DNA of 64,000 nt from Gammaproteobacteria bacterium (GTDB lineage Bacteria; Pseudomonadota; Gammaproteobacteria; JAKBBU01). The DNA lies in contig JAJFKN010000032.1 in assembly GCA_021773195.1 (NCBI GenBank), forward strand, positions 1 to 64,000. Direction: 5' to 3'. Within the stretch, counting starts at the first letter, position 1; the number at the start of each line of letters is the position of its first letter. A program made the translations under genes and the position numbers. Below, one piece after another: positions 1 through 9,113 of this stretch. The notes beneath the pieces were generated by a model that was given only the letters and a program-made list of their open reading frames with translations, had not been told where the DNA came from and did not search any database.

Positions 1-3
1 AAT

Positions 4-85
4 AAAAATATCCGGTATCCAGCGCTGCTTAGATTGGGTCGCTGTATCCCGTATATTTTTCTTCTAAAAATTCCGGGATGACGTT
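4..85. repeat. Dispersed CCGGGATCC-type palindromic repeat, hairpin copy
   Basis: Bases 4-23 and 41-60 are complementary with a few mismatches and form a hairpin; bases 61-85 continue into the motif TTCCGGGATGACGTT. The same motif in the other orientation recurs near 29418-29459 and 34347-34388. It lies downstream of the glycosyltransferase at 136-930 and could act as a transcript end, but no clean T-run follows. It is not part of a gene. Confidence 0.7.
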
Positions 86-135
86 AGGTGGCAGGAGATG
101 GGTAGAGGTGTGGTTGAGTTTTTCAGTGTATTGTC

Positions 136-930
136 TTAAGTTACATCGGAGAGGATAGTATCAGCGTTCACTTGCTTCATGCGCCGTTGCAGTTTTTTTA
201 AACCTTTGTCTCTTTGTTTAATTTTGAATTCGTCATTAAGTAACATTGTAGCATGATTCAAATGATCGACATATTGTCCCAAGGTTTCCGAAGGCAAAAA
301 TTTCATTTTATAACCCAAATCCACCAAGCGGTAATGTAATTGTGCGCCTGTGGATTGCTCATGGGTGCCAAGAGAGAAATTCAAATTATGTTGTTTAAGA
401 ATATCAGTTTTGTACATGGCGCAATGGCTACGTAGAAATTGTTGCTGATTGACTTTGGGTGGTTTACCGCAACAGCTTCTAAAGGAATGGGACAGGCCTC
501 TTTCCAGCTGTTTTAAGGTGCGCTTTACCAAGGGTTTAGATTCTAATTTCCACGAACCCACGGCGGCAAATGCCTCATCTTTTTCTATTTGGCGGATTAA
601 AAAGTCCAACCATTGATCATGACGCACTAATGTATCTGTATGAATAGACAAAACATAAGGGGTTCTTACCTGGGCTAAGCCTAAATCCAACGCTTCAGCA
701 TGGGGTCGAGTGGGATTCTCAATATTTAATTGGGCGTCTGAACGCTCAATCAAGTCTATCCATGGCAGGCTGCGTAAGTATTTTAGAGAGTCATCTTGGG
801 AATTATTATCAATGACAATAATTTTGGCTAGATTTTTAGGTGTATGTTTGCGGATAAGTTGTAGACACAATTGGGTGAGCTTTAGGGTTTTATAATTAGG
901 GACTAAAATGGTAACCTTGGGCTGCGCCAT
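136..930 (-). CDS. Family 2 glycosyltransferase
   Basis: A 264-residue GT-A fold glycosyltransferase, probably cytoplasmic and acting on LPS or another surface glycan. The N-terminus carries ILVPNY (residues 8-13), followed by the nucleotide-binding segment VIDNNSQDD (39-47). An acidic HTDT (97-100) sits where GT2 enzymes have their metal-binding DxD. There is no membrane segment, so it is a soluble or peripherally bound transferase. It is divergent from the membrane protein at 1002 and sits at the edge of the LPS-core island. Its donor and acceptor sugars cannot be read from the sequence. The family assignment is firm; a role in LPS is inferred from its neighbours. Confidence 0.85.
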   Translation of the reverse strand: MAQPKVTILVPNYKTLKLTQLCLQLIRKHTPKNLAKIIVIDNNSQDDSLKYLRSLPWIDLIERSDAQLNIENPTRPHAEALDLGLAQVRTPYVLSIHTDTLVRHDQWLDFLIRQIEKDEAFAAVGSWKLESKPLVKRTLKQLERGLSHSFRSCCGKPPKVNQQQFLRSHCAMYKTDILKQHNLNFSLGTHEQSTGAQLHYRLVDLGYKMKFLPSETLGQYVDHLNHATMLLNDEFKIKQRDKGLKKLQRRMKQVNADTILSDVT

Positions 931-1001
931 GGAGGTGTCTCCGAAAGGAAAAATGTCATTGTATAGAATCCGTATCTAGGGTCAAGTTTGGATGAGAAAG
1001 T

Positions 1002-2216
1002 ATGGAAATAATCCGTAAAATTGGGTTAAGCTCTTTCAGTATCAATTGGTTATGGGCATTTATCTTAGGTGCAACCATGGCGTGGCTTGCTAGTTGTAAG
1101 TCTACGCATATCAACAACGATGGCATCTTGTATCTACAAGTGGCCCAAGTTTACTTCCATTCTGGTTTAAAAGCCGCCATGGCAATTTATCCATGGCCAT
1201 TTTACAGTATGCTCATTGCTTGGACACACAAAGTCACAGCCCTAAGTTTTTTACATTCCGCTTATCTCATTAATATTGTGTTGTATGGCAGCATCGCTGC
1301 TGTATTTACGCGCCTGCTCCGACAGTTGAATGCCACTCAGTGGATTGTTATTTTTGGAACATTACTTTTAGTCTTTGACCCCACACTTAATGTTTTTCGT
1401 GTCTTCTTAATACGGGGGCCTGGATATTGGTTTTTTTACTTATTATCCTTGAGTTTATTATTAAGTTATATTGAAATGCCTCGTTGGTGGCACGCCCCTC
1501 TATGGTTCTTGAGCCTGTTGATAGGTGGGTTATTTCGTGTAGAAGCATTTATCTTCATGCCCCTGATACCACTGGCCTTATTGTTGTGTAAGACACCTCA
1601 GGGCTATAGTAAGTTGGGGCTTTGTTTAAGATTTTATATGTTTCCTTTATTTGCCATGATATTGATGCTGTTTATTTGGTGGGGAATGGGGGGCGCCAGC
1701 GATAAAGATTTTGGGCGCTTTCAGCAGATTATATGGCAATTTCAACATGGTTACACCGCTCTTTTGGCGTCTGTTCGTCAAGCCAGTTTAACCATTAGTG
1801 AACATGTGCTTTCAATATTTGAAAAACGTCACGGTTTGTTATTCTTTGTGGGGGGCGTAATTGCTTTCTTACTTTACTACCTCATTATTACATTGAACTT
1901 TCTTAATATAGTTTTAATTTCTATAGCCCAAATAAAAGGCTCTATGAAAGCGGGCTATAATAAATTCCTTATTTGCTATAGTTATATTCTGACTAATGCC
2001 ATGGTATTGACAGTGTTTATGTTGCAGCATTTGTTTACAGGCAAACGATTTTACGTGCCCTTATTGTTAGTCGCCCTTTTGTTTTCACCTTTTTCTTTGC
2101 CCCAGCTTTGGCAATGGTATAAAACGTCCAGTGTTCTTTGGCAGCGTGCCCTAGCACCTTTGGTGTTTTTGATACTAATCGTCTTTATCATCATGGATAT
2201 TTTGTACTATCTCTAG
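1002..2216 (+). CDS. Polytopic membrane protein, GT-C/ArnT-like candidate
   Basis: A 404-residue protein with about ten hydrophobic segments across its whole length and a short cytoplasmic start. After the first membrane segment an acidic patch (INNDGILYLQVA, around residues 37-48) resembles the periplasmic D/E-containing loop of GT-C enzymes such as the PMT/ArnT families, which use lipid-linked sugars. Similarity is by architecture only; no family could be confirmed by eye. Its place beside glycosyltransferases and LPS kinases suggests transfer of a sugar to lipid A, core or another envelope glycan. It could also be a transporter-like protein of unknown role. A hairpin follows the stop codon. 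Confidence 0.6.
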   Translation: MEIIRKIGLSSFSINWLWAFILGATMAWLASCKSTHINNDGILYLQVAQVYFHSGLKAAMAIYPWPFYSMLIAWTHKVTALSFLHSAYLINIVLYGSIAAVFTRLLRQLNATQWIVIFGTLLLVFDPTLNVFRVFLIRGPGYWFFYLLSLSLLLSYIEMPRWWHAPLWFLSLLIGGLFRVEAFIFMPLIPLALLLCKTPQGYSKLGLCLRFYMFPLFAMILMLFIWWGMGGASDKDFGRFQQIIWQFQHGYTALLASVRQASLTISEHVLSIFEKRHGLLFFVGGVIAFLLYYLIITLNFLNIVLISIAQIKGSMKAGYNKFLICYSYILTNAMVLTVFMLQHLFTGKRFYVPLLLVALLFSPFSLPQLWQWYKTSSVLWQRALAPLVFLILIVFIIMDILYYL

Positions 2217-2263
2217 AGCCTTTTGACGATTCTACGCTTCCGCTTAGCGTATTGTCAGAAAGC
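2212..2263. terminator. Imperfect hairpin after the GT-C-like gene
   Basis: The arms (AGAGCCTTTTGACGATT on the left, its near-complement ending GTCAGAAAGCTCT on the right) form a long imperfect stem starting at the stop codon of the upstream gene. A short T-rich stretch follows about ten bases later. It is consistent with a weak terminator but could be a relic repeat. Confidence 0.5.
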
Positions 2264-2323
2264 TCTGATTGATTTTTTAAATCAGTTTGTTAAAATTTTA
2301 TTTTTAGAGTGTGAAACGGTATT

Positions 2324-3256
2324 GTGCTTAATAATTCTTGCGCACCCCAAACATTAGAGCAGATGACCAGTGATTTTCTTGATGTAATGTATGAAGAAAA
2401 TCCATTTTCTCTTTATGCTAGAAAAATGCAGGTTAGTTTAGAGAACTGTCTGTCCAAAATTTACAGCACTCAAACTCTCGCCTGTTTCCAGCAGTTGGAA
2501 GAACAGGGTTTACCAAGGACCTACCTGGATAGTATTGCTATTGAGTATGCCCGAAACACACCCAATACTCGCATTCTTACCATGTATCCAAATGCGCAAG
2601 GCCATGATGATGCCATTAAAAAGATTATAAGTCGCTATGGTAAATTAGTTTATACCAAGCCGGTTATGCTAAATCGGCGTGGAGTATTCAACATTATGCG
2701 AGCATTCTACCGTCATCATATGTGGATTGGCCGTCGTGAAAACCGCTATTTAGGTTTAATGAAGGATACAAAGCGACGACATAAAAAAAATAGTCCGACG
2801 CGAGTTTATTTGGTGGAAATAGACAATGATGATATTTCAAGGCAAGTGAAAGAAGAAATACGCCAGATTTTTGGTGGCGGTAAAAGTTCTGTTCACATCA
2901 ATGACCTTTATGCCGAAACTGTTGAGTTTGCTCGTATGTTTTTTAATGAAAATAGTATTCATTTCCTAAACCATTGTGAATTAAATAATGATAAGTATTT
3001 GCATGAATGTTTTGAACACTATAGAAAACATATATTAGCCCATGGTGTGGATCATTTTTCTTTGGTGAATGGGGCGGTTAAGGCATTTTATGGTCGTGGG
3101 AAGACTAAAACTTTACAGTATATTTGTCGCGACAATGTTCCAAAGCTCAATGCTGTTGAAGGTATTGAATATGTGTCAGGTACCGAGGAGCAACAAGCTA
3201 ACCTTTATAACCCAGAAGCTTATTTCTTTTATGACGATGTGAAATTTTTGATATAA
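2324..3256 (+). CDS. Unrecognised protein in the LPS-core island
   Basis: A 310-residue soluble protein opening at a GTG codon; an ATG at 2363 is an alternative start with an equally weak ribosome-binding site. I do not recognise the family. It has no signal peptide and no membrane segment. It is rich in Tyr, His, Arg and Asn, with a basic centre (TKRRHKKN, around residues 149-156) and conserved-looking aromatic motifs such as FNIMRAFYRHH. Its last 28 bases overlap the end of the convergent kinase gene at 3229. Codon use is more AT-rich than in the core genes further along. Location suggests an accessory LPS-related or surface-glycan role, but nothing in the protein proves it. Confidence 0.6.
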   Translation: MLNNSCAPQTLEQMTSDFLDVMYEENPFSLYARKMQVSLENCLSKIYSTQTLACFQQLEEQGLPRTYLDSIAIEYARNTPNTRILTMYPNAQGHDDAIKKIISRYGKLVYTKPVMLNRRGVFNIMRAFYRHHMWIGRRENRYLGLMKDTKRRHKKNSPTRVYLVEIDNDDISRQVKEEIRQIFGGGKSSVHINDLYAETVEFARMFFNENSIHFLNHCELNNDKYLHECFEHYRKHILAHGVDHFSLVNGAVKAFYGRGKTKTLQYICRDNVPKLNAVEGIEYVSGTEEQQANLYNPEAYFFYDDVKFLI

Positions 3257-3963
3257 TATTCATCAAAACATTTTTGGAATAGGGCCTGTAGGTTTTTATC
3301 TTCTTCCCAGCAACGCATGAAGCGTGCGATATCTTTGGCTTTGGCTCGTTTGAGACGATGCTTACAGCAATGGTGTCCCGTGGCATCTAAATCCAAAACC
3401 CAAGCTTTCCCGTCATGGATAATAAAATTAGTTGCCTTAGTATCACCATGGGTGACCCCTGCGCTGTGCATTTTGTTTAGAGTGCTCACAATGATTTTAG
3501 CCATGTTTTCTTTTTCTTCGATATCTATTTGCGGATTAAGAAAATAATCCGTGGCTAAGGTGCCTGGGATAAATTCATAGAGGTAATAAGAGTTTTTACG
3601 TAAGGGACCCCAGTGATTTTCAATCATGGCCATGGGGCGAGGTGTATCAACGCCAATCTGATTTAGTAAATGGGCGTAGCGCCAAGCACGCATACCACGA
3701 GTCATACGGCAACAACGTTTTATTGCATGCAAAATATTGTGGAGATTGTTGCGTTTAATCACAACATCAAATTCACCCATGGGAATATGTACAATGGTAT
3801 TGGTTCTATCGGTTTTAAGTATATTATGCTCGGCCATCACAGAATCAGGCGAGTCTAATAACTCTTCCATTAGAGGGGTAAGATAGCGGCGGTTAACAAA
3901 GGTATGGCGATAAAAAGTTTTGTCGCAGCGAAAATTGTTGGATGGAAGCTGGGTATCCTTCAT
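3229..3963 (-). CDS. Kdo/heptose-type LPS-core kinase (WaaY/KdkA-like)
   Basis: A 244-residue small-molecule kinase of the protein-kinase-like fold. Visible elements are a probable ATP-binding lysine (VVIK70), the catalytic-loop motif HGDTKATN (172-179) and a metal-binding DLD (191-193), the order seen in WaaY, KdkA and related LPS-core sugar kinases. It would phosphorylate a heptose or Kdo residue of the inner core in the cytoplasm. It is the last gene of the minus-strand operon, its start overlapping the waaP stop by 4 bases, which suggests translational coupling. Its end overlaps the convergent gene at 2324-3256 by 28 bases. The exact sugar target is not readable. Confidence 0.75.
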   Translation of the reverse strand: MKDTQLPSNNFRCDKTFYRHTFVNRRYLTPLMEELLDSPDSVMAEHNILKTDRTNTIVHIPMGEFDVVIKRNNLHNILHAIKRCCRMTRGMRAWRYAHLLNQIGVDTPRPMAMIENHWGPLRKNSYYLYEFIPGTLATDYFLNPQIDIEEKENMAKIIVSTLNKMHSAGVTHGDTKATNFIIHDGKAWVLDLDATGHHCCKHRLKRAKAKDIARFMRCWEEDKNLQALFQKCFDEYYIKNFTSS

Positions 3964-4760
3964 AAGGTTTCTCCATGTACTTCCTTATAGAGTGCGTCAG
4001 CTCGATTCTTAACGGCTTGCCAAAAAGTTTTGTCTTTCTGCAATGTGTCACGTAATGGCATGCCTGTGTAGTCTTTAATGAAGCGTATCAAGTCATTTTG
4101 CGTAAGAGGTGCGTCCATGACGGAAAATAACAAGCTGCCAATGTCTTTTACTAACCAGCGGAAAGGGACTTTATGTCGGCATTGGGCCCGATGAAGATCG
4201 ATGAGATGCAAATTAATTTTGTCAGGATGAATAAATGGATCATCTTTTGTTAAATCTAATAATATATGACAAATATAAAAATCTCGGTGGTTGACGCCGC
4301 CTTGGTGAAGTTTCTTTGCTAGAAGGGCTACCTGCCGTATTAGCTTGTGCTTAAAGGTTAGTGATGGGTTATGTTGCTTCCAGGTTAATGCTAATTTTTC
4401 TAAAGAAATATGTTGGCCTAGATCAACGGTGATTAAAAAAGAATGTAAATTCGCGGGGCTAATGCCTTGGCAACCGTAGGCCACAGGAATCATAGTGGAA
4501 ATATTTAATGCATGGACTCTTTGAATGGCATCCCATTCAGTTTTGGCGCTCACGATGGGGCGTCGCCCTTGAATAAGGTTGATTAGTAATTCCCAGTAAC
4601 CAACACCACGGTGCTTTTTGATAAAAAAGGATTGGCCCTGCTGCATGATATGCACAGTGTCTCGATTTTGCGATTGATTGACGATATCGCCATTCAGCGC
4701 CATACAAGCCTTGAAGTCGTTTGGAAATAGCGATGAAAATTTTTCTGAAATGGTTAGCAT
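3960..4760 (-). CDS. waaP: LPS core heptose(I) kinase WaaP
   Basis: A 266-residue kinase that adds phosphate to heptose I of the LPS inner core, strengthening outer-membrane packing through divalent cations. The family signature is clear: GVNHRDFYICHILLD (155-169), with D160 as the expected catalytic base, and the metal-binding IDLHRAQ (187-193). Length matches the family. It lies between the double WaaG-type transferase (7-base overlap) and a second kinase (4-base overlap), so one transcript appears to build and then phosphorylate the core. Confidence is high because the catalytic motifs closely follow enterobacterial WaaP. Confidence 0.9.
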   Translation of the reverse strand: MLTISEKFSSLFPNDFKACMALNGDIVNQSQNRDTVHIMQQGQSFFIKKHRGVGYWELLINLIQGRRPIVSAKTEWDAIQRVHALNISTMIPVAYGCQGISPANLHSFLITVDLGQHISLEKLALTWKQHNPSLTFKHKLIRQVALLAKKLHQGGVNHRDFYICHILLDLTKDDPFIHPDKINLHLIDLHRAQCRHKVPFRWLVKDIGSLLFSVMDAPLTQNDLIRFIKDYTGMPLRDTLQKDKTFWQAVKNRADALYKEVHGETL

Positions 4761-7048
4761 GATGATTGCCTCTGATTAGCTAAGGCGCGCTTTATCATAA
4801 CATCTAACGCGGAAGGAATGAATTGTTCCAAGTCCTGTGTGGCGGAATAAGCCTGCCCATTTTCTCCCATTTCATTTAACTTTAGATTGGATAGCATCAT
4901 GTCTAAAGAGCTATTTAAATCCATTTGTTGAAATGGCATAGGGCAGACGATGCCAGCATTGGCTGTTTTAATGTGTTGGGCAAAACCGCAGTTGGCTGTG
5001 GTTAACACAGGTAAGCCGCAGGCCATAGCTTCCATAATGATCGTGCCTGTATTCTCCACAAGTGCTGGATGGATAAGCAAATCAGCTAAATGATAAAAAT
5101 CCACCACATCATGACGTCCACCCGTAAAGATGACCTGGTCTCTGACTTTTAATTTTTTGGCCAGCCGGATGTATTTATATGGCTTATCTTGCCCAATAAT
5201 GATGAGTCGGCAGTTTTTGGCGATCTCACTGGGTAAGCTGGCCAGGGCTTGAATGCTACGTCCCAGGCCTTTGGTCTTGAAGGCAGAGCTGACTTGTAAA
5301 ATGACTTTGGTATGGCTGGGTATTTGAAATTCGTCTTTTAGTCTCGCCAGCTTTTCGCGCGTTGTAGGTTGATTGACTGAGTGATTGATACCGGCAGGCA
5401 ATAATGTAAAGCGATTAGCATAGGCAGAATAACTGTAACGGTAATTCTCATAATCTCTCTGACTTAACAATAACAAATCGATAGACTGGTCGCTCAAGGT
5501 GCGTGCTTCCTGTTGTAGAAAATGCCGATAACGAGGCAGTAAACGGAACCACCAGGGTTTTTCTTGGCGAAAACGTTCAGCATAACAAGCATCACCTGCA
5601 TAATAGAGATCCACCCCTGATATTTTAGTGAAGCCTACAATGCAATCATAAGAAGCGTGTTTAACGTAGTTATGCACAAATTTTTCAAGGCGCGCATTTT
5701 TTCTATGATTAGTAAAAGGTTCATGTTTAATAAAGTGGATGTGAATACCTTTGGGTGTCTTACCCTCCCACTGCCAAGTATAGATGTCCACCTCATGTCC
5801 TTGGTAGACAAGTGCTTTAGCAAAAGAAAGCATGGCCAGTTGGACACCGCCATAGGGGAAAAATTTATTGATAACAAAAGCAAATTTTAACTTAGGCCTG
5901 CTGATAATATCTGCTGGATAGCGAGGAAATGCGTGTTGTATTGCCCATGTCTCAATGACATCAACGGAGTAAGGCGCTAAATGATATAAATCTTCCCGCT
6001 GACTGTAATCTAAGGCATTCTCATGCCACTGAGGCATTTTATCTGACGTTAGCATGGTAAAAAGCAAACGATTTAGGGTTGTTTGTTGGAATGGGACAGG
6101 ACAAATCAGCCCCCCATTTGCCCGCTCTACATGCATGGCATAACCACAATTTTCTGTGACTAAAACAGGTAAGCCACAGACTAGCGCTTCAATTAATACG
6201 TTCCCAGCACATTCGATACGTGCGGGATGGATTAATAGGTCTGCTAAGTAATAAAAGCTAGCTACATCGCTACGACTACCCGCAAAAATCACCTGGTTTT
6301 TTATGTTATGCTTTTTTGCTAACTTAACAAAAAGCTCTTTTTTATTTTCGCCTAGGATAATTAAATAGGTTTTTTCGCGTATTTCATCGGGTAAGGCTTG
6401 TAGTGCGAGTATTGAACGGTCGATACCTTTTCCCTTGAAGGCTGAACCCACCTGCAGTAGAATGAAAGCATGCTGAGGAATTTTCAATTCATTACGTAAT
6501 GCCGTGAGCTTTTCATACTTAGGTTTTACAAATCGTTGTTCATCGATGCCTGGCGGTATTAAGTGGAAGCGTTCGGCTTGTGTCGCATAAGCTTTAATGT
6601 ATTTATCTTTTTCAACATTAGACAGTGTAAGGAATTCCGTGGGGCTTTGGCTAGAGAATATAGCGTCTTCTTGTTTAAGTAGATGCCGATAGCGAGGTAT
6701 AATACGATGCCAAAGGGTTTTATTTTCGGCAAATGTTTGAAAGTAGCAAAGATCAGCCGTAAAATAAATGTCAACGCCTGGTATCTTTAAAAAACCGACA
6801 ATGCAATCATAATCTTGAGTTCTAAGTTTCTTGACTATTTTGGCTAATTTATTATTGCGGGCATGATTAGTCATAGGTGGGTAGGATAGGATGGTTACTT
6901 CAAGGCCATCTTCTTTTTGACCTAGCCATTCCCAGGTAAATATATGGACGCTATGGCCGCGACTTTTACATTCTTTAGCAATGCGCAGCATATCTCGTTG
7001 TTGACCACCAAAATCAAAATATTTTGCGATAACAAAAGCTAATTTCAT
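4754..7048 (-). CDS. Tandem WaaG-type family 4 glycosyltransferase (two fused copies)
   Basis: 764 residues, twice the length of ordinary WaaG (about 374). Residues 1 to about 375 and 388-764 are two full GT4 modules that align throughout. Each starts with a KxFxxGG(x)Q acceptor-loop motif (10-17 and 395-403). Each carries an intact EX7E catalytic motif (E279-E287 and E665-E673) in matching contexts ending CGLPVL. WaaG transfers the first outer-core hexose to heptose II from a UDP-sugar. One chain with two sites could add two sugars in succession or the same sugar twice. It sits between waaC and waaP with overlaps at both ends. The reading frame is continuous, so this is a genuine fusion in this sequence. 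Confidence 0.9.
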   Translation of the reverse strand: MKLAFVIAKYFDFGGQQRDMLRIAKECKSRGHSVHIFTWEWLGQKEDGLEVTILSYPPMTNHARNNKLAKIVKKLRTQDYDCIVGFLKIPGVDIYFTADLCYFQTFAENKTLWHRIIPRYRHLLKQEDAIFSSQSPTEFLTLSNVEKDKYIKAYATQAERFHLIPPGIDEQRFVKPKYEKLTALRNELKIPQHAFILLQVGSAFKGKGIDRSILALQALPDEIREKTYLIILGENKKELFVKLAKKHNIKNQVIFAGSRSDVASFYYLADLLIHPARIECAGNVLIEALVCGLPVLVTENCGYAMHVERANGGLICPVPFQQTTLNRLLFTMLTSDKMPQWHENALDYSQREDLYHLAPYSVDVIETWAIQHAFPRYPADIISRPKLKFAFVINKFFPYGGVQLAMLSFAKALVYQGHEVDIYTWQWEGKTPKGIHIHFIKHEPFTNHRKNARLEKFVHNYVKHASYDCIVGFTKISGVDLYYAGDACYAERFRQEKPWWFRLLPRYRHFLQQEARTLSDQSIDLLLLSQRDYENYRYSYSAYANRFTLLPAGINHSVNQPTTREKLARLKDEFQIPSHTKVILQVSSAFKTKGLGRSIQALASLPSEIAKNCRLIIIGQDKPYKYIRLAKKLKVRDQVIFTGGRHDVVDFYHLADLLIHPALVENTGTIIMEAMACGLPVLTTANCGFAQHIKTANAGIVCPMPFQQMDLNSSLDMMLSNLKLNEMGENGQAYSATQDLEQFIPSALDVMIKRALANQRQSSC

Positions 7049-8076
7049 GAGGTGCTCTCGTGGTTATTAAGTTGCTTTTGTAATGCTTGCCATACTTTCT
7101 CTGGTTGTAAGGTAGTGAAGCAAGCAGGCTGTTCTTGGCTGGATTGTGTATAAGTACACTCACGTTGCAGGCAAGGGCTGCAAACAAAGTCTGCGACTAA
7201 ATGCTGTTGTCCAGGGCCAACGGTGCCTGTTAACTGCGAATTGGTGGGGCCATACAATGATAGTGTTGGGGTATGCAAAGCCGCGGCTAAGTGTCCTAAA
7301 CCCGTATCCACGGCGACAACCGCCTTGGCATGGGCGATAATGCTTGCTAACTCAGATAGATTCATTTTTGGCAAGACTTCAGCATGGCCCGCGCAAGCAG
7401 CAATTTTTTCGGCGCGTTGTTGCTCTTTAGGGTTGCCCCAAGGTAGTTTGATCTTCATGCCTGTGGCATCAACTAATTTTGCCAATTGTTGCCAATAATT
7501 TTCCGGCCAGTGTTTTGTTGTCCAGGTGGTACCATGTAAAAAGACTACATAATCGCCATCACATTTTTTGACAAAGCGATCCTTATTAATGCCATAATCA
7601 ATGTTTTCAGGCAGTATATAATCTAAAGCTTGGGCGAATAACTGTTTGTTACGGTAGACGGCTTGTTGGTTGCGTGAGACAGTGTATTGTTTTTGGTAAA
7701 AATGGCTGGCGAAGCTTTCACGGATAGAATCTTTATCCAAGCCAGCACGTGTGCCTTTAGCCATAAAAGTAAAAAGTGCAGATTTTGCCAAACCCTGTGC
7801 ATCTAACACTAAATCGTAGCGTTCTGCACGCAAGGACCTAATAAACTTTATTACTTCCCCATTAAAAAGCGAACGTAACCAGGTGCGACGCCAACGTCGG
7901 TAAGCCACGGGAATGATTTTATCTACTAAGGGATGCCATTGAGGGATTTCCGTCATGGACTCTTCTATAACCCAGTGAAATCGGATGTCTGGTATTTGTT
8001 TTCCTGCATCGGTCAAGGCGGGTAAAGTATGGATAACATCACCCAGTGAAGAAGTTTTAATAATTAATACCCGCAT
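7045..8076 (-). CDS. waaC: LPS heptosyltransferase I
   Basis: 343 residues. WaaC transfers the first L-glycero-D-manno-heptose from ADP-heptose to Kdo of lipid A-Kdo2. The start IIKTSSLGDVIHTLPAL is characteristic, with the catalytic Asp at 13. GT9 features follow: HGTTWTTKHWP (181-191) in the nucleotide-binding half and VDTGLGHLAAA (256-266). A Cys-rich tail (FVCSPCLQREC) is common in this family. The stop overlaps the start of the WaaG-like gene by 4 bases and waaF ends one base upstream, so the three are co-transcribed. Confidence 0.95.
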   Translation of the reverse strand: MRVLIIKTSSLGDVIHTLPALTDAGKQIPDIRFHWVIEESMTEIPQWHPLVDKIIPVAYRRWRRTWLRSLFNGEVIKFIRSLRAERYDLVLDAQGLAKSALFTFMAKGTRAGLDKDSIRESFASHFYQKQYTVSRNQQAVYRNKQLFAQALDYILPENIDYGINKDRFVKKCDGDYVVFLHGTTWTTKHWPENYWQQLAKLVDATGMKIKLPWGNPKEQQRAEKIAACAGHAEVLPKMNLSELASIIAHAKAVVAVDTGLGHLAAALHTPTLSLYGPTNSQLTGTVGPGQQHLVADFVCSPCLQRECTYTQSSQEQPACFTTLQPEKVWQALQKQLNNHESTS

Positions 8077-8077
8077 A

Positions 8078-9100
8078 TTAATGCCCTAATTCTGCCATGG
8101 CATCCAAAACCATTTGGGGTTTCAAATCTTTCAAGCATTTTAAATGATGCAGAGGACAAGTGCGCTGAAAACAAGGGCTGCATTCAATGCCAAGCCTTGT
8201 GACTCTCACTTCATCGTGTAGTGGTGGCGTGAATTTTGGGCTGCTTGAACCATATATTACGACCGTGGGACGTTGCATGGCGGCTGCAATATGCATGAGA
8301 CCAGAATCATTGCTTACCACAATGCTTGCTGTAGCAATCAAGTCAATGGCTTCAGCTAAAGATGTTTTGCCCGTTAAGTCTACACAACGCTGTTGCGTTA
8401 AGCCTTGAATAGCTGCCGCTACGGGCTGATCTTTGGGGGAACCAAATAAATAAACGTCGTAGCCTTGAGCTAATTTTTCTTGGGCTACAACAGCATAGTA
8501 TTCTTCGGGCCAGCGTTTTGCAGGACCAAATTCTGCGCCGGGACATAGTGCCAAAACGGGTTTGTCTCTTTGTAAACCGTATTTTTCTTGGGCTTTATGT
8601 ATATTATCTTCGGTGACGCATAGTTTGGGTTTTGGGTAAGGTTTATTTAATGTTTCTTTTGCCGGGAGGCCCAAAGCCATAAAGCGTTCGATCATCAATG
8701 GGTACTGAGTTTTATCCAATTTTCGGACATCATTGAGCAAACCATAGCGTTGTTCACCCACCCAACCTGTGCGTAGGGGAATTTTTGCAAACCATGGGAT
8801 GAGGGCGGATTTCCATGAATTGGGTAGCAATATGGCCTGGTCATAGTTGTCTTTGCGTAAACTTCTACCAATCTTCATCCGAGTCATGAGGCTGACTTCT
8901 TTGTGGCCAACTGGCAAAACCATGCCCTCACTCACCTCAGGCATGCGATCCAGGAGAGGTTGGCTCCAGCCCGGTGCTAAAACATGGATTTCACAGGCTG
9001 GGTCTTGTGTTTTCATACAAGTAAATAGGGTCTGCGCCATGACCATATCGCCTACCCAAGCTGGCCCAATAACTAATATTTTTTTAGGAGATGCCTGCAT
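8078..9100 (-). CDS. waaF: LPS heptosyltransferase II
   Basis: 340 residues. WaaF adds the second heptose to heptose I of the inner core. It begins ILVIGPAWVGDMVMAQ, diagnostic for the family, and has CPGAEFGPAKRWP (186-198) and NDSGLMHIAAA (264-274), plus a C-terminal cysteine cluster like that of WaaC. It precedes waaC with a one-base gap and follows a small zinc-finger gene by 13 bases. That places it near the head of the LPS-core operon. Confidence 0.95.
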   Translation of the reverse strand: MQASPKKILVIGPAWVGDMVMAQTLFTCMKTQDPACEIHVLAPGWSQPLLDRMPEVSEGMVLPVGHKEVSLMTRMKIGRSLRKDNYDQAILLPNSWKSALIPWFAKIPLRTGWVGEQRYGLLNDVRKLDKTQYPLMIERFMALGLPAKETLNKPYPKPKLCVTEDNIHKAQEKYGLQRDKPVLALCPGAEFGPAKRWPEEYYAVVAQEKLAQGYDVYLFGSPKDQPVAAAIQGLTQQRCVDLTGKTSLAEAIDLIATASIVVSNDSGLMHIAAAMQRPTVVIYGSSSPKFTPPLHDEVRVTRLGIECSPCFQRTCPLHHLKCLKDLKPQMVLDAMAELGH

Positions 9101-9113
9101 GATCGAGCCTTTT

